DNA of 64,000 nucleotides from RYN-230 sp963834515 (lineage in GTDB: Bacteria; Actinomycetota; Actinomycetes; Streptosporangiales; Streptosporangiaceae). Of the stretch, positions 42,979 through 53,267 are shown piece after piece; the stretch's first letter is position 1, and each line of letters starts with the position of its first letter. The position numbers and the translations under genes are program-made. The notes beneath the pieces are model-generated. The model was not told where the DNA came from. It saw only the letters and a program-made list of their open reading frames with translations, and ran no database searches. The DNA lies in assembly GCA_963834515.1 (NCBI GenBank), contig CAWICB010000007.1, positions 620,001-684,000 of the forward strand. The letters are read 5' to 3'.

Positions 42979-45744
42979 ATGTCAACGCCTGCCAGCCCGG
43001 CGCAGCGTTACGCCGCGTTCCGCCGGCAGGGCGAGGATGGTCCCGAGCTGGCCGCGTTCCAGGCGCTGTACGACTTCTCGTTCGACGACTTCCAGCGCCA
43101 GGCGTGCAAGGCGCTGAACGGCGGTCACGGCGTGCTGGTGGCCGCGCCGACCGGCTCGGGCAAGACGGTGATCGGCGAGTTCGCCGTGCACCTGGCCCTG
43201 GCCGAGGGGCGCAAGTGCTTCTACACCACGCCGATCAAGGCACTGTCCAACCAGAAGTACGGTGACCTGGTCCGCCGCTACGGCCCGGACCAGGTCGGAC
43301 TGCTGACCGGGGACAACAGCATCAACGGCGAAGCGCCGGTGGTCGTGATGACCACCGAGGTGCTGCGCAACATGCTGTACGGCGGTTCGCCCACGCTGTC
43401 CGGGCTGGGCTACGTGGTGCTCGACGAGGTGCACTACCTGGCCGACCGGTTCCGCGGCGCGGTCTGGGAAGAAGTCATCATCCACCTGCCGGAGTCGGTC
43501 CGGGTCGTCGCGCTGTCGGCCACAGTGAGCAACGCCGAGGAGTTCGGCGACTGGCTGGCCCAGGTGCGGGGCGGCACGACCGTGATCGTGGACGAGCAGC
43601 GGCCGGTGCCGCTCTGGCAGCACATGCTGGTCGGCGGCCGGCTGTACGACCTGTTCATGGAGTCCGGGCCGTCCCGCGGTGACCGGGAGCGGCGGGCCCG
43701 GGTCAACCCGGAACTGCTCCGGCTGGCCCGGCGGGACGACTGGGCGGCGCGCAAGGCGCCCGGGCGGCCGGCCCGGGGCGGGCGGCGGCCGGCCCGGTTC
43801 CGCGCGCCGCGGCGGCCCGAGGTCATCGCGCGGCTGGATTCGGCTGGGCTGCTGCCCGCCATCACGTTTATCTTCAGCCGGGCTGGCTGCGAGGCCGCGG
43901 TCCGGCAGTGCCTGGACACCGGCGTCCGGCTCACCACCGCGGACGAGGCCGCGGCGATCACCAAGATCGCCGAGCGGCGCACCCGCGACATTCCCGAGTC
44001 CGACCTGCCCGTGCTGGGCTACCTGGAGTGGCTGGCCGGCCTGCAGCGCGGCATCGCGGCGCACCACGCCGGGATGCTGCCCACGTTCAAAGAGGTGGTC
44101 GAAGAGCTGTTCGAGGCCGGGCTGGTGCGGGCCGTGTTCGCCACCGAAACGCTGGCCCTGGGCATCAACATGCCGGCCCGGACGGTGGTCATCGAGCGGC
44201 TGGACAAGTGGAACGGGGAGAACCACGCCGACCTGACCCCGGGGGAGTACACCCAGCTCACCGGTCGGGCCGGGCGCCGTGGGATCGATGTGGAAGGGCA
44301 CGCGGTGGTGCTCTGGCAGCCCGGCGTGGACCCGCTGGCCGTGGCTGGCCTGGCCGGCGCCCGGACCTACCCGCTGAACTCCAGCTTCCGGCCCTCCTAC
44401 AACATGGCCGTCAACCTGGTCGGCCAGGCCGGCCTGGACAAGGCGGCCGCGCTGCTCGAATCGTCGTTCGCCCAGTTCCAGGCGGACCGTGCGGTGGTCG
44501 GCATCACCAGGCAGGCGCGCCGCACCCGGGCCGCCCTGGACGAGCTGGGGGTGGCCTGCGACCGCGGGGACTACGCGGAGTACCACGCGATCCGGCAGGA
44601 GCTGACCAGGCTGGAGGCTGACGCGGCCCGGGCCCGGTCGGCTGACCGGTGGGCTGAGGCCCGGCGGTCCCTGGAGCAGCTGCGCCGCGGTGACATCATC
44701 CTGGTGCCGGCCGGCCGCCGGCCCGGCCTGGCCGTGGTCCTCGACCCCGGCCTGGCCGCCGGGGCCCGCGGGCGGCCCCGTGCGGCGGCGGCGCACGACG
44801 GTAACGCGCCGCTGCCGCTGGTGCTCACGATCGGCCGCCAGGTCAAGCGGCTGTCGGAGGCCGACTTCCCGACCCCGGTCACCCCGATCGACCGGCTCCG
44901 GATCCCGAACAGCTTCAGCGCCCGGTCCCCGCAGCACCGCCGGGACCTGGCTATCAGCCTGCGCAACAAGCTGGCCGGCCGGGACATCCCGCGGCGCCCT
45001 CCAGCGCCGGCCCAGGCCCAGGACGAGATCGCCAGGCTGCGCCGGGAACTGCGCCAGCATCCGTGTCACGCCTGCCCGGACCGGGACGCGCACGCCCGGG
45101 AAGCGGAACAGCGGTCCCGGCTAGAACGCGAGGTGGCCAGCCTGGAAGCCAGCGTGGCCGTCCGGTCGCACGTGATCGCGCGGACGTTCCAGCGGGTCTG
45201 CGCGGTCCTGGAGCGGCTCGGCTATCTGGCTGGCGGCCAGGTCACCCCGGACGGCAGGCGGCTCGGCGATCTGTACACCGAGCTGGATCTGCTGGCCGCC
45301 GAGTGCCTGCGCCGCGGCCTGTGGGACGGGCTCGACCCGGCCGAGCTGGCCGCTTGTGTGTCCGTGCTCACGTTCGAGTCCCGGCAGAACGACGACGACG
45401 CCCTGCCCCGGCTGCCAGGCGGCCCGGTGCGGGCCGTCGTCGCGTCGATGATGTCGGTCTGGGGTGAGCTGGACGAGCTGGAGAAGCAGCACCAGCTGTC
45501 GTTCATGCGGCCGCCGGAGCCGGGCTTCGCGTGGGCCGCGCATGCCTGGGCCCGGGGCAAGCCGCTGGAGACGGTGCTGGACACACTGACCCCGGGCGAC
45601 TTCGTCCGGGCCGTGAAGCAGCTCATCGACCTGCTCGGCCAGATCGCGGTCGCGGCCGGCCCTGGCTCGCCGCTGGCGGCCACCGCGCATGCCGCGGTGG
45701 ACGCGCTGCGCCGCGGCGTGGTCGCCTATTCGTCCGTGGGGTGA
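42979..45744 (+). CDS. helY: SKI2/MTR4-like RNA helicase HelY
   Basis: This 921-residue superfamily 2 helicase has Walker A APTGSGKT, the DEVH box (VVLDEVHYLADRFRG), SAT motif ALSATVSN, HHAGMLP and QLTGRAGRRGID. The helicase core is followed by arch- and helical-bundle-like regions and a CX2C pair (HPCHACPDRD). Relatives unwind RNA for degradation or processing. The gene commonly follows tatAC in actinobacteria. Its place ahead of the accessory region marks the end of the conserved block. Confidence 0.93.
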   Translation: MSTPASPAQRYAAFRRQGEDGPELAAFQALYDFSFDDFQRQACKALNGGHGVLVAAPTGSGKTVIGEFAVHLALAEGRKCFYTTPIKALSNQKYGDLVRRYGPDQVGLLTGDNSINGEAPVVVMTTEVLRNMLYGGSPTLSGLGYVVLDEVHYLADRFRGAVWEEVIIHLPESVRVVALSATVSNAEEFGDWLAQVRGGTTVIVDEQRPVPLWQHMLVGGRLYDLFMESGPSRGDRERRARVNPELLRLARRDDWAARKAPGRPARGGRRPARFRAPRRPEVIARLDSAGLLPAITFIFSRAGCEAAVRQCLDTGVRLTTADEAAAITKIAERRTRDIPESDLPVLGYLEWLAGLQRGIAAHHAGMLPTFKEVVEELFEAGLVRAVFATETLALGINMPARTVVIERLDKWNGENHADLTPGEYTQLTGRAGRRGIDVEGHAVVLWQPGVDPLAVAGLAGARTYPLNSSFRPSYNMAVNLVGQAGLDKAAALLESSFAQFQADRAVVGITRQARRTRAALDELGVACDRGDYAEYHAIRQELTRLEADAARARSADRWAEARRSLEQLRRGDIILVPAGRRPGLAVVLDPGLAAGARGRPRAAAAHDGNAPLPLVLTIGRQVKRLSEADFPTPVTPIDRLRIPNSFSARSPQHRRDLAISLRNKLAGRDIPRRPPAPAQAQDEIARLRRELRQHPCHACPDRDAHAREAEQRSRLEREVASLEASVAVRSHVIARTFQRVCAVLERLGYLAGGQVTPDGRRLGDLYTELDLLAAECLRRGLWDGLDPAELAACVSVLTFESRQNDDDALPRLPGGPVRAVVASMMSVWGELDELEKQHQLSFMRPPEPGFAWAAHAWARGKPLETVLDTLTPGDFVRAVKQLIDLLGQIAVAAGPGSPLAATAHAAVDALRRGVVAYSSVG

Positions 45745-45748
45745 TGGC

Positions 45749-46186
45749 ATGACTGACCTGACCGACTTCGCCCGGCTCGTCCCGGCCGAGCACGGGCTCA
45801 GCGTGGTGTCCACGGTGCGTGCCGATCACACCATCCAGGCCTCGGTGGTGAACGCCGGCGTACTCGAGCACCGCGGTCACCAGGTGGTCGGGTTCACCAC
45901 CCGCGGGCAGGCCCGCAAGCTGGCCAACGTCCGGGCCCGGCCCCGGCTGGCGGTGACCATCCGGGCCAGCTGGGAATGGGTCACGGTCGAGGGGACGGCC
46001 GGGGCGATCGGGCCGGACGACCCGGCGGAAGGCTTCGACGCCGAAGCGGTGCGGCTGCTGCTCCGCGCGGTGTTCCGCGCCGCGGGCGGCAGCCACGAGG
46101 ACTGGGACACCTACGACCGGGTGATGGCGGCGGAGCGGCGGGCCGCGGTCCTGGTCCAGCCGGCCCGGGTCTACTCCAACCGGTGA
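45749..46186 (+). CDS. Pyridoxamine-5'-phosphate oxidase-fold protein, probably F420- or flavin-dependent
   Basis: This is a split-barrel protein of 145 residues. It has LSVVSTVRADHTIQASVVNAG, GFTTRGQARKLANVRARPRLAVTI and WVTVEGTAG, the typical pattern of the F420-dependent PPOX branch. Members reduce a range of small substrates with F420H2 or FMN; the substrate cannot be predicted. It starts 4 bases after helY, and its 3' end overlaps the convergent USP gene by 16 bases. Confidence 0.82.
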   Translation: MTDLTDFARLVPAEHGLSVVSTVRADHTIQASVVNAGVLEHRGHQVVGFTTRGQARKLANVRARPRLAVTIRASWEWVTVEGTAGAIGPDDPAEGFDAEAVRLLLRAVFRAAGGSHEDWDTYDRVMAAERRAAVLVQPARVYSNR

Positions 46187-46668
46187 CGCCGCCGGTGCGG
46201 TGGCGGGGGCGGTGGGGGCGCTGGCCCGGCCGGCACCGGGCCCGGCCAGATGAGCAGCACCGGGCAGGCCGCGTGGTCGACCACGAAGCGGGCCGCGTGG
46301 CCCAGGCTCTTCGGGCCCGCCGTGGCGCCCTCCCGGGCCAGCACGAGCAGGGCCGCCCCCCGGGCCGCGTCGACAACCTGGTGCTCGGGGCGGCCCCGTA
46401 GCTGGAGCCGCTGGGCCGGCAGGCCGAGCCGCTCGGCTGCCTCGGCGAAGACCCGCCCGGCCGCCGCCGCGGCCATGTTTTCCAGCTGGACGGCGGGGTC
46501 GGGGCGCGATCTGCCGAGCAGCGCGGTGTACGCGCCGTGCGCCGTCTCCAGCGCCACGGTGTCGGTCACGTACAGCAGCGTCACATCCTGATCGGCCGGG
46601 GCCAGCGAGCGGGCCGCATCCACGCACGCGGCCCAGGTGTCCTGGGTGATCCAGACGAGCACGGTCAT
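46171..46668 (-). CDS. Universal stress protein (UspA family)
   Basis: This 165-residue protein has a Rossmann-like fold. It starts TVLVWITQDTWAACVDAARSL, has QLRGRPEHQVVDAARGAALLVLARE in the middle, and ends LGHAARFVVDHAACPVLLIWPG. The ATP-binding G-2x-G-9x-G(S/T) motif is only partly kept. A Pro-rich tail (PPPPPPP) follows. Its role is presumably in stress survival. Its start lies against the 3' end of the DUF222 remnant. Confidence 0.78.
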   Translation of the reverse strand: MTVLVWITQDTWAACVDAARSLAPADQDVTLLYVTDTVALETAHGAYTALLGRSRPDPAVQLENMAAAAAGRVFAEAAERLGLPAQRLQLRGRPEHQVVDAARGAALLVLAREGATAGPKSLGHAARFVVDHAACPVLLIWPGPVPAGPAPPPPPPPHRRRHRLE

Positions 46669-47507
46669 GCTGCCCAGTGTCCCGCGCCGCCGCTGTTCAG
46701 GCGGCCGGGCTGGGCGGTGCCGGGTGGCCCGGGGCAGGCCGTGGCCAGCAGGTGGCGGGCCAGGGCGGCCAGCGCGGCGCGGTCCACGGACCCGGTCACG
46801 ATGGGGGTGATGGCCGCGTCGCACGCGTAGCCTCCCGCGGCCCGGCCGGTCAGCCAGCCGGGCTGGCAGGCACCCGGCGCCGATCAGGCGGCGGCAGGCT
46901 TCCTCTAGCGCGTCGTGGCGGCGCTGCGGCGCGGTCCGCCCGTCCCCGGGGCCGGCCTTCTTGCCCAGTGCCTCTAACACCGCCGACAGGGCGGCGGCGC
47001 AGGCTGGGGTCAGGTCGCCTTCCAGCACCCCGGCGCCGCGGCGGCCAGCAGGATCTGGCCGGCGTCGTCCCGCTGGGCATCAGGCAGGGCGCCGGTCCAG
47101 GTGCAGAGGTGCTGGGCCCACGACGGCGAGATGGCCCCGGCGGCCAGCGCCCGGTCCACCGCCGGATGCGCGGCCAGGCGTTTCATCCAGCCCACCGCCC
47201 CGGCCGCCGCGCCCAGCGAGATCTGGGTCTGCCACTTCAGCCACGCCCGCGCGCTCTGCTGCCCGTCGTCCTCATCCGCGCCGCTGGCCGTGAACGCGGC
47301 CAGCATCCGGGCGTGCGCCGCCGTGTACGCCGCCTCCGCCCGGCCCAGCTCGCGCAGGCACTCCGCCTGCACCACCCCGGGCAGATCCCCGGCCGCCACC
47401 TGATTCCGGAACGCCAGCCCGGACCGCACCGCGGCCAGCGCCTCAGCCACGCTCGACGGCCCACGCCCGGTGCCCACGCTGACCAGCTCCTGCCCAGCTA
47501 CAGCCAC
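46665..47507 (-). pseudogene. DUF222 (13E12-repeat type) gene, frameshifted and lacking the HNH end
   Basis: From the GTG at 47507 the first frame reads a DUF222 N-terminus (VVQAECLRELGRAEAAYTAAHARMLAAF and ISLGAAAGAVGWMKRLAAHPAVDRALAAG), ending at about 47010. The protein continues in a second frame (VLEGDLTPACAAALSAVLEALGKKAG). It then goes into a third (GGYACDAAITPIVTGSVDRAALAALARHLL), which stops at 46665. At least two frameshifts are present, and the C-terminal HNH nuclease that usually follows is absent. Intact relatives are DNA-damage-induced genes of repetitive families in mycobacteria. A LexA-like box remains at 47512. Confidence 0.8.
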
Positions 47508-47511
47508 TAAC

Positions 47512-47527
47512 TCGAAGCTAGGTTCGA
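47512..47527 (-). promoter_or_regulatory. LexA (SOS) box upstream of the DUF222 remnant
   Basis: The minus strand reads TCGAACCTAGCTTCGA, which matches the mycobacterial/actinobacterial SOS box TCGAAC-N4-GTTCGA at 11 of 12 fixed positions. It lies 4 bases before the GTG. It overlaps the expected start point set by a minus-strand TAGAGT box (47532 to 47527). Confidence 0.65.
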
Positions 47528-47680
47528 CTCTAGATGACCTATTCCGAGGGGCTGGCGGGTGTCGGCGATTGCTGGTGATGTCCGCTTGGCATCTGGACGG
47601 TGGGGCGCTGTGGCGGTTGATGTGCGGGTGGCTGTGCTGGTGCTTGCACCCGCCGGTTCTTGGGTGGGCATTCTGTCTAG

Positions 47681-48127
47681 GTGGCCGCTGTCAGTGAGGG
47701 GACGCGGGATGATGTCGCGTCCTGGCTGGAGATCGTGCGTGAGGTGGAGCCCCTGTTTGGGCCGATGCCTGATTTCGGATCGACGCTGCTCCGCAACATC
47801 AGCCGGGGCACGGCGCTGTGTGTCCGGGATGCGAGCGGTCAGGTCCTTGGCGGGGTGCTGCTGCGGGCTGCGCCGCATACCCAGATCACCTGGCTGGCCG
47901 TTCGGTCATCGGCTCGCCGCACCGGCGTCGGGCGGACGCTGGTCGGCGAGGCGCTGCGCCGGTGCCTGCCGCCGTGCGAAGTGCTGGCCGACACTTTCGG
48001 CGAGGACAACATCGAGGGTTACCCGGCGCGCCGGCTCTATGAATCCTTGGGCTTCGTGCCTGGGGAATGTCTGCCGGATGGCCCTGAGGGTGGCTCGCGC
48101 CAGCGGTTCCGGCTGCGGCGCCGGTGA
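47681..48127 (+). CDS. GNAT family N-acetyltransferase
   Basis: This 148-residue acetyltransferase has the acetyl-CoA site ITWLAVRSSARRTGVGRTLV (R-x-x-G-x-G) and a C-terminal ARRLYESLGFVPGE, where the Tyr is the usual general acid. The substrate is unknown. The gene lies between the DUF222 remnant and the IS pair and has a somewhat lower GC content than its neighbours upstream, consistent with acquired DNA. The 173 bases before it hold only the LexA box and no recognised gene. Confidence 0.75.
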   Translation: MAAVSEGTRDDVASWLEIVREVEPLFGPMPDFGSTLLRNISRGTALCVRDASGQVLGGVLLRAAPHTQITWLAVRSSARRTGVGRTLVGEALRRCLPPCEVLADTFGEDNIEGYPARRLYESLGFVPGECLPDGPEGGSRQRFRLRRR

Positions 48128-48204
48128 CGCCGGATGGGTGCGGCGGTCAGCGGAGCAAAAGTAAGGGCCTGGCCGGCGTGCCGGGCGGGGAAAGGTGGCG
48201 GAAG

Positions 48205-49163
48205 GTGCCCAGGATCGACGTTGCTGATCCGACGCCGAACCCGGAGGCTCTCGTGGACGCCGACCTGGACACCCTCGCCACCGCACTTTATGCCCGCACC
48301 GATGACCTGCTGAAGGCCGCGCCCGAACAGGCGCCCTGGCGGCCGGCGATTGGGATCTGCCCGCAGATCTCTGACGCCGAGCTGATGACCCTGGCGGTGA
48401 TGCAGGCCTTGCTCGGGTTCGTCAGCGAGGCCCGCTGGCTGCGGTTCGCCGGCAAGCACCTGCGGCACCTGTTCCCCTAGCTGCCCGGTCAGCCCGGCTA
48501 CAACAAGCGGCTGCGCAAGCTGGCCGCCACCATGGTGTGGCTGATCCGGGTCCCGGCCCAAGACACGGGCCTGCGGGCCGACGGCGTGTGGGCAGTGGAC
48601 TCCACCCCGGTGGAATGCGGCCGGTCCAAAGAAACCGCCTGCCGCAGTGACCTGGCATGGTGGGCGGAGTACGGCTACTGCGCCAGCCACTCACGCTATT
48701 TCTGGGGGCTGCGGCCGCACCTGCTCACCACCGTGCATGGGCTGCCCATCGGGTTCGCCCTGGCCGGTGCCAAAGCCGATGAACGGCAGGTCCTGCTGTC
48801 CATCCTCGACGACCACGCCCTGCTGGCCGGCCGGACAGGGCAGATCATCATCAGCGATAAAACTACTACGGGCACGACTTCGAAGCCGCCCTCGCCAGAG
48901 CCGGCCTCGTGCTGCTGCGCCCGGCCCGCAAGGGTGAGAGCGCACGCCCCGGCGCCCGGTTCTTCAGGTCACTGCGGCAGATCATCGAGTCGGTCAACGA
49001 CACCTTCAAAGGCCAGCTCGACCTCGAACGCCACGGCGGGCACACCCCGCCCGGCGTCATCGCCCGCATCCTCCAGCGCATCCTCGCCCTGACCGCCGCC
49101 ATCTGGCACAACGACCAGACCAGCCAGCCGGTCATGCGCTCGCTGATCGCCTACGACCACTGA
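48205..49163 (+). pseudogene. IS982-type transposase, inactivated
   Basis: The protein reads DADLDTLATALYARTDDLL and then hits an in-frame TAG at 48478-48480. It resumes with LPGQPGYNKRLRKLAATM, holds the first catalytic Asp in WAVDSTPVECGRS and loses frame at about 48860 (IISDK, where one base is missing). It ends in the third part, FRSLRQIIESVNDTFKGQLDLERHGG, and SLIAYDH. The DDE triad can still be traced but the gene is dead. A likely original start is the GTG at 48253. It is related to, but clearly diverged from, the intact element directly downstream. Confidence 0.85.
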
Positions 49164-49181
49164 ACCCTTGGAATCGTTCGT

Positions 49182-50249
49182 CTAGATCGTTGACCGGTAA
49201 GTCGGGGTGGCTCATGTGTGGTCTGGACACGCCGGACCAGATCGGTGACTGAGCGGCGAAGAGTGTCCAAGATCGGCGTGTCTACACACGTCTGACCTTG
49301 GGAAGTCATCGTGATCGCCGACCTGGACACTCTTCTGATCGCACTCTACGTGGAGCTGACCGACCGCATCATCCCCTCGCTGGGGAACGGCCGCCGCAGG
49401 CTGGGCCGCCCGCCGGAAGTGACTGACGCGGAACTGGCCTGCCTGGCGGTGGCGCAGGTGCTGCTCCGTTTTGACGATGAGCGGCACTGGCTGCGCGCCG
49501 CCCCAGCCCGGGTAGGGCACCTGTTCCCCCGGCTGCTTGGCCAAAGCGAGTACAACCAGCGGCTCAAGGCCGCAGCATCGCTAATGGAGGCCACCCTGCG
49601 GTGGCTCGCGGACCAGACGCCGGGCAGTGCGGAGATGCTGCGGCTGATGGATGCCACGCCGGTCCCGTGCGGCCAGTCCAAGGTCACCGCGAAGCGTTCG
49701 GGCCTGTTCAGCCACGCTGGCTACGGGTACTGCCCCAGCCATTCACGCTGGTATTGGGGATCCAAGCTAATGCTCATCGTGACCTGCGACGGGACCGTGA
49801 CCGGGTTCTGCCTGGCCAACCCCAAGCTGGCAGGTGAGCGCGAGCAGGCACAGCGGATGATGGAACACCGGCCAGCGAACCGCCCGCGCCCTGGCACAGC
49901 GGTGGTCACGGACAAGGGCTTCGCCGGCGAGGACTTCGAGGGCTTCTGCACCAGCCCGGACCTCGGGCTGACCCTGATCCGCCCGGCCCGCAAGGACGAG
50001 AAACAGCCCCGCTACTTCCCGAACTGGCTGCGCCAGCGGGTTGAGGCCATCATCTGGACCCTCAAGAATCAGCTCGGCCTCGAACGCCACGGCGGCCGTG
50101 TCCCCGCGGGACTATGGACCCGCGTCGTCCAGCGCCTCCTCGCGCTCAACGCCGCGATCTGGCATAACTGGGCCATCGGCGCGCCCATCAAGCGATCTTT
50201 GACCGCCTACGATCATTGACCAGCCCAGACTTCCCGGTCAACGATCTAG
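49182..50249. mobile_element. Intact IS982-type insertion sequence with 33-bp imperfect inverted ends
   Basis: The left end (49182-49214, CTAGATCGTTGACCGG...) and the right end (50217-50249, reversed) match at 28 of 33 positions and enclose one transposase gene. The total is 1068 bp. I could not see a target-site duplication in the flanks. The right end includes the transposase stop codon. The element sits 18 bases past the end of the dead copy. Confidence 0.78.
49311..50219 (+). CDS. IS982-type transposase
   Basis: This 302-residue transposase starts MIADLDTLLIALYVELTDRII. The DDE residues are visible: Asp in LMDATPVPCGQS, Asp in VVTDKGFAGEDF and Glu in RVEAIIWTLKNQLGLERHGG. YNQRLKAAASL and the end RSLTAYDH are family hallmarks. 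The frame is intact, so the element may still be able to move. It lies within the IS defined by the inverted ends at 49182 and 50249. Confidence 0.9.
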   Translation: MIADLDTLLIALYVELTDRIIPSLGNGRRRLGRPPEVTDAELACLAVAQVLLRFDDERHWLRAAPARVGHLFPRLLGQSEYNQRLKAAASLMEATLRWLADQTPGSAEMLRLMDATPVPCGQSKVTAKRSGLFSHAGYGYCPSHSRWYWGSKLMLIVTCDGTVTGFCLANPKLAGEREQAQRMMEHRPANRPRPGTAVVTDKGFAGEDFEGFCTSPDLGLTLIRPARKDEKQPRYFPNWLRQRVEAIIWTLKNQLGLERHGGRVPAGLWTRVVQRLLALNAAIWHNWAIGAPIKRSLTAYDH

Positions 50250-50281
50250 TGGGAGCCACCGACAATTCATGCTGCTCGACG

Positions 50282-50302
50282 TGTGCCACCTTTTGTGGCA
50301 CA
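50282..50302. promoter_or_regulatory. Perfect palindrome TGTGCCAC-N5-GTGGCACA, candidate operator
   Basis: Two exact 8-bp arms (50282-50289 and 50295-50302) flank the spacer CTTTT. The palindrome ends 9 bases before the ATG of the small HTH gene, where a repressor would cover the start region. A hairpin in the mRNA leader is an alternative reading. Confidence 0.55.
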
Positions 50303-50311
50303 GTTCGTGTC

Positions 50312-50497
50312 ATGACGACTTCGGTGGAAGAACTCATGCAGAGTGCAGTGGATGCCCGGCGGGTAGCGCAGAACGCGATCCGGGTCGCGGTCCGCGAGGC
50401 GCGCGCGGCCGGCTGGTCCTGGGACCGGATCTCGGCCGCCTTGGGCGGGTCGCCGAACGGCGAGACGCTGCGCCGCAACTTCGGCGGCGGCGAGTAG
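50312..50497 (+). CDS. Small helix-turn-helix protein, 61 residues
   Basis: This short protein has a helix rich in Ala/Arg/Val (VEELMQSAVDARRVAQNAIRV) followed by an HTH-like stretch, AGWSWDRISAALGGSPNGETLRRNF. That stretch resembles the second half of sigma-region-4 or Xre-type motifs. No ligand domain is present. It follows a perfect palindrome and could regulate itself. It lies directly outside the right end of the intact IS and before a GNAT gene 38 bases downstream. I do not recognise a named family. Confidence 0.6.
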   Translation: MTTSVEELMQSAVDARRVAQNAIRVAVREARAAGWSWDRISAALGGSPNGETLRRNFGGGE

Positions 50498-50535
50498 CCG
50501 GTTGCGGACGGCCCGGCGGATGGCACGCTGGCCCG

Positions 50536-51039
50536 GTGACATCGAGCGAGCTGCGCGTCCGCCGGGCGCGTCCCGGCGACTGGGCCACCGTGCGTGATAT
50601 CCGGCTGGCCGCGCTGGCCGACGCGCCAGACGTGTTCGCCTCGACGCTGGACGCGGAACTCGGCCAGCCGGAACCCGAGTGGCGGGCGCGGATCGGTGCG
50701 CTGCCCTGGTTCCTGGGCTTCGTGGGCGGCCAGCCGGCCGGCCTCGTCGCGGCCCTGCTCCCGCAGCCCGGGCCGGGCCACGACCCGGCCTGGCACCTGG
50801 TGTCCATGTGGGTCAGCCCGCACGCCCGCGGCAGTGGCCTCGCCGACCGGCTGGTAGCCGCGGTCACCGAGCAGGCCCGGCGGGCCGGCGCGGCCCGGGT
50901 GACGCTGTGGGTCACGGTCGGCAATGACCGGGCCCGCGCGTTCTACCGGCGGATGGGGTTCACGCCCACCGGCCGGCGCCAGCAGTACCCGCGGCCCGGC
51001 GCGGCCGCCCTGGACGAGGAGGAGTTCGGCTGCCCGCTG

Positions 51040-51063
<24 letters not shown>
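50536..51063 (+). CDS. GNAT family N-acetyltransferase
   Basis: This 175-residue enzyme has the acetyl-CoA motif VSMWVSPHARGSGLADRLV and the C-terminal NDRARAFYRRMGFTPTG with the usual Tyr. The substrate is unknown. The GTG start gives a normal family length. It may share an mRNA with the small HTH gene. Its last 24 bases overlap the convergent permease gene. Confidence 0.83.
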
Positions 51064-52302
<1,239 letters not shown>

Positions 52303-52352
52303 GATACCGGGGGTGCGCCGCGGCGCCCGGGCCAGCCTGGCAAGATGGCCCG

Positions 52353-53264
52353 GTGGGCCCGCTGATGCTGCTAGATACCGCCTCGCTGTATTACCGCGCG
52401 TTCTACGGCGTGCCGGACACGCTGACCGCTCCGGACGGGACCCCGGTGAACGCGATCCGTGGCCTGCTGGACATGATCGCCCGGCTGGTCCGGGCCCGGC
52501 CGCCCGGCGCGCTGGTGGCCTGCCTGGACGCGGACTGGCGGCCCGCCTTCCGGGTCGCCGCCATCCCGTCCTACAAGACGCACCGGGCCCGCCCGGATGG
52601 CACCGAAGAAGAACCGCCCGCGCTCACCCCGCAGATCCCGGTCATCGAAGAGGTCCTCCGCGCGATGGGCGTGGCCACGGCGGCCGCGGCGGGCTACGAG
52701 GCTGACGACGTGATCGGCACGCTCACCGCGCGGTCGGCGGGCCCGGTCAACGTGGTCACCGGGGACCGGGACCTGTTCCAGCTGGTGGACGACCGGCGGC
52801 CAGTGCGGATCGTCTACACCGCGCGCGGCCTGACCAAGCTGGACGTGGTGGATGAGGCGGCGGTGACCCAGCGCTACGGCATCCCCGGGCGGGCGTACGC
52901 CGATTTCGCCGTGCTGCGCGGCGATCCCAGCGACGGTCTGCCCGGGGTGCCCGGGGTGGGGGAGAAGACGGCCGCGGCGCTGGTCCAGGCGTTCGGCAGC
53001 ATCGACGCGATCATCGATGCGCTGGACCGCGGGCACGGCGGTTTCCCGAAGGGCAGCCGGGCCAAGGTCGCCGCCGGGCGGGACTATCTGGTCGCCGCGG
53101 TGCCGGTAGTCCGGGTGGCGCCGGACGCCCCGGTGCCGGAGGTGTCCGGTGGCCTGCCGGCGGTGCCCGCTGACCCGGACCGGCTGGAGGCGCTCGACGC
53201 GCGGTGGGATCTCGGTTCATCGCTGCGCCGGGCGGTCAGCTCGCTGGCCGGCGCGGCGCGCTGA
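52353..53264 (+). CDS. 5'-3' exonuclease (FEN-like, PolA N-terminal-type)
   Basis: This 303-residue nuclease has MLLDTASLYYRAFYG at the N-terminus, CLDADWRPAFR with acidic residues, AAGYEADDVIGTLT (DD pair), NVVTGDRDLFQLV and a helix-hairpin-helix GVPGVGEKTAAALVQAFG. Several Asp residues form the two-metal site. It resembles the 5' nuclease domain of DNA polymerase I and probably removes flaps or RNA primers. The GTG at 52353 is the likely start. In other actinobacteria this gene is often near helY, here 6.6 kb away. Confidence 0.88.
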   Translation: MGPLMLLDTASLYYRAFYGVPDTLTAPDGTPVNAIRGLLDMIARLVRARPPGALVACLDADWRPAFRVAAIPSYKTHRARPDGTEEEPPALTPQIPVIEEVLRAMGVATAAAAGYEADDVIGTLTARSAGPVNVVTGDRDLFQLVDDRRPVRIVYTARGLTKLDVVDEAAVTQRYGIPGRAYADFAVLRGDPSDGLPGVPGVGEKTAAALVQAFGSIDAIIDALDRGHGGFPKGSRAKVAAGRDYLVAAVPVVRVAPDAPVPEVSGGLPAVPADPDRLEALDARWDLGSSLRRAVSSLAGAAR

Positions 53265-53267
53265 GCC

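Noticed and set aside
48253..49163. Programmed frameshifting in the first IS982-type transposase
   Set aside because: There is also an in-frame TAG at 48478, the break is a simple one-base loss and no slippery heptamer is evident.
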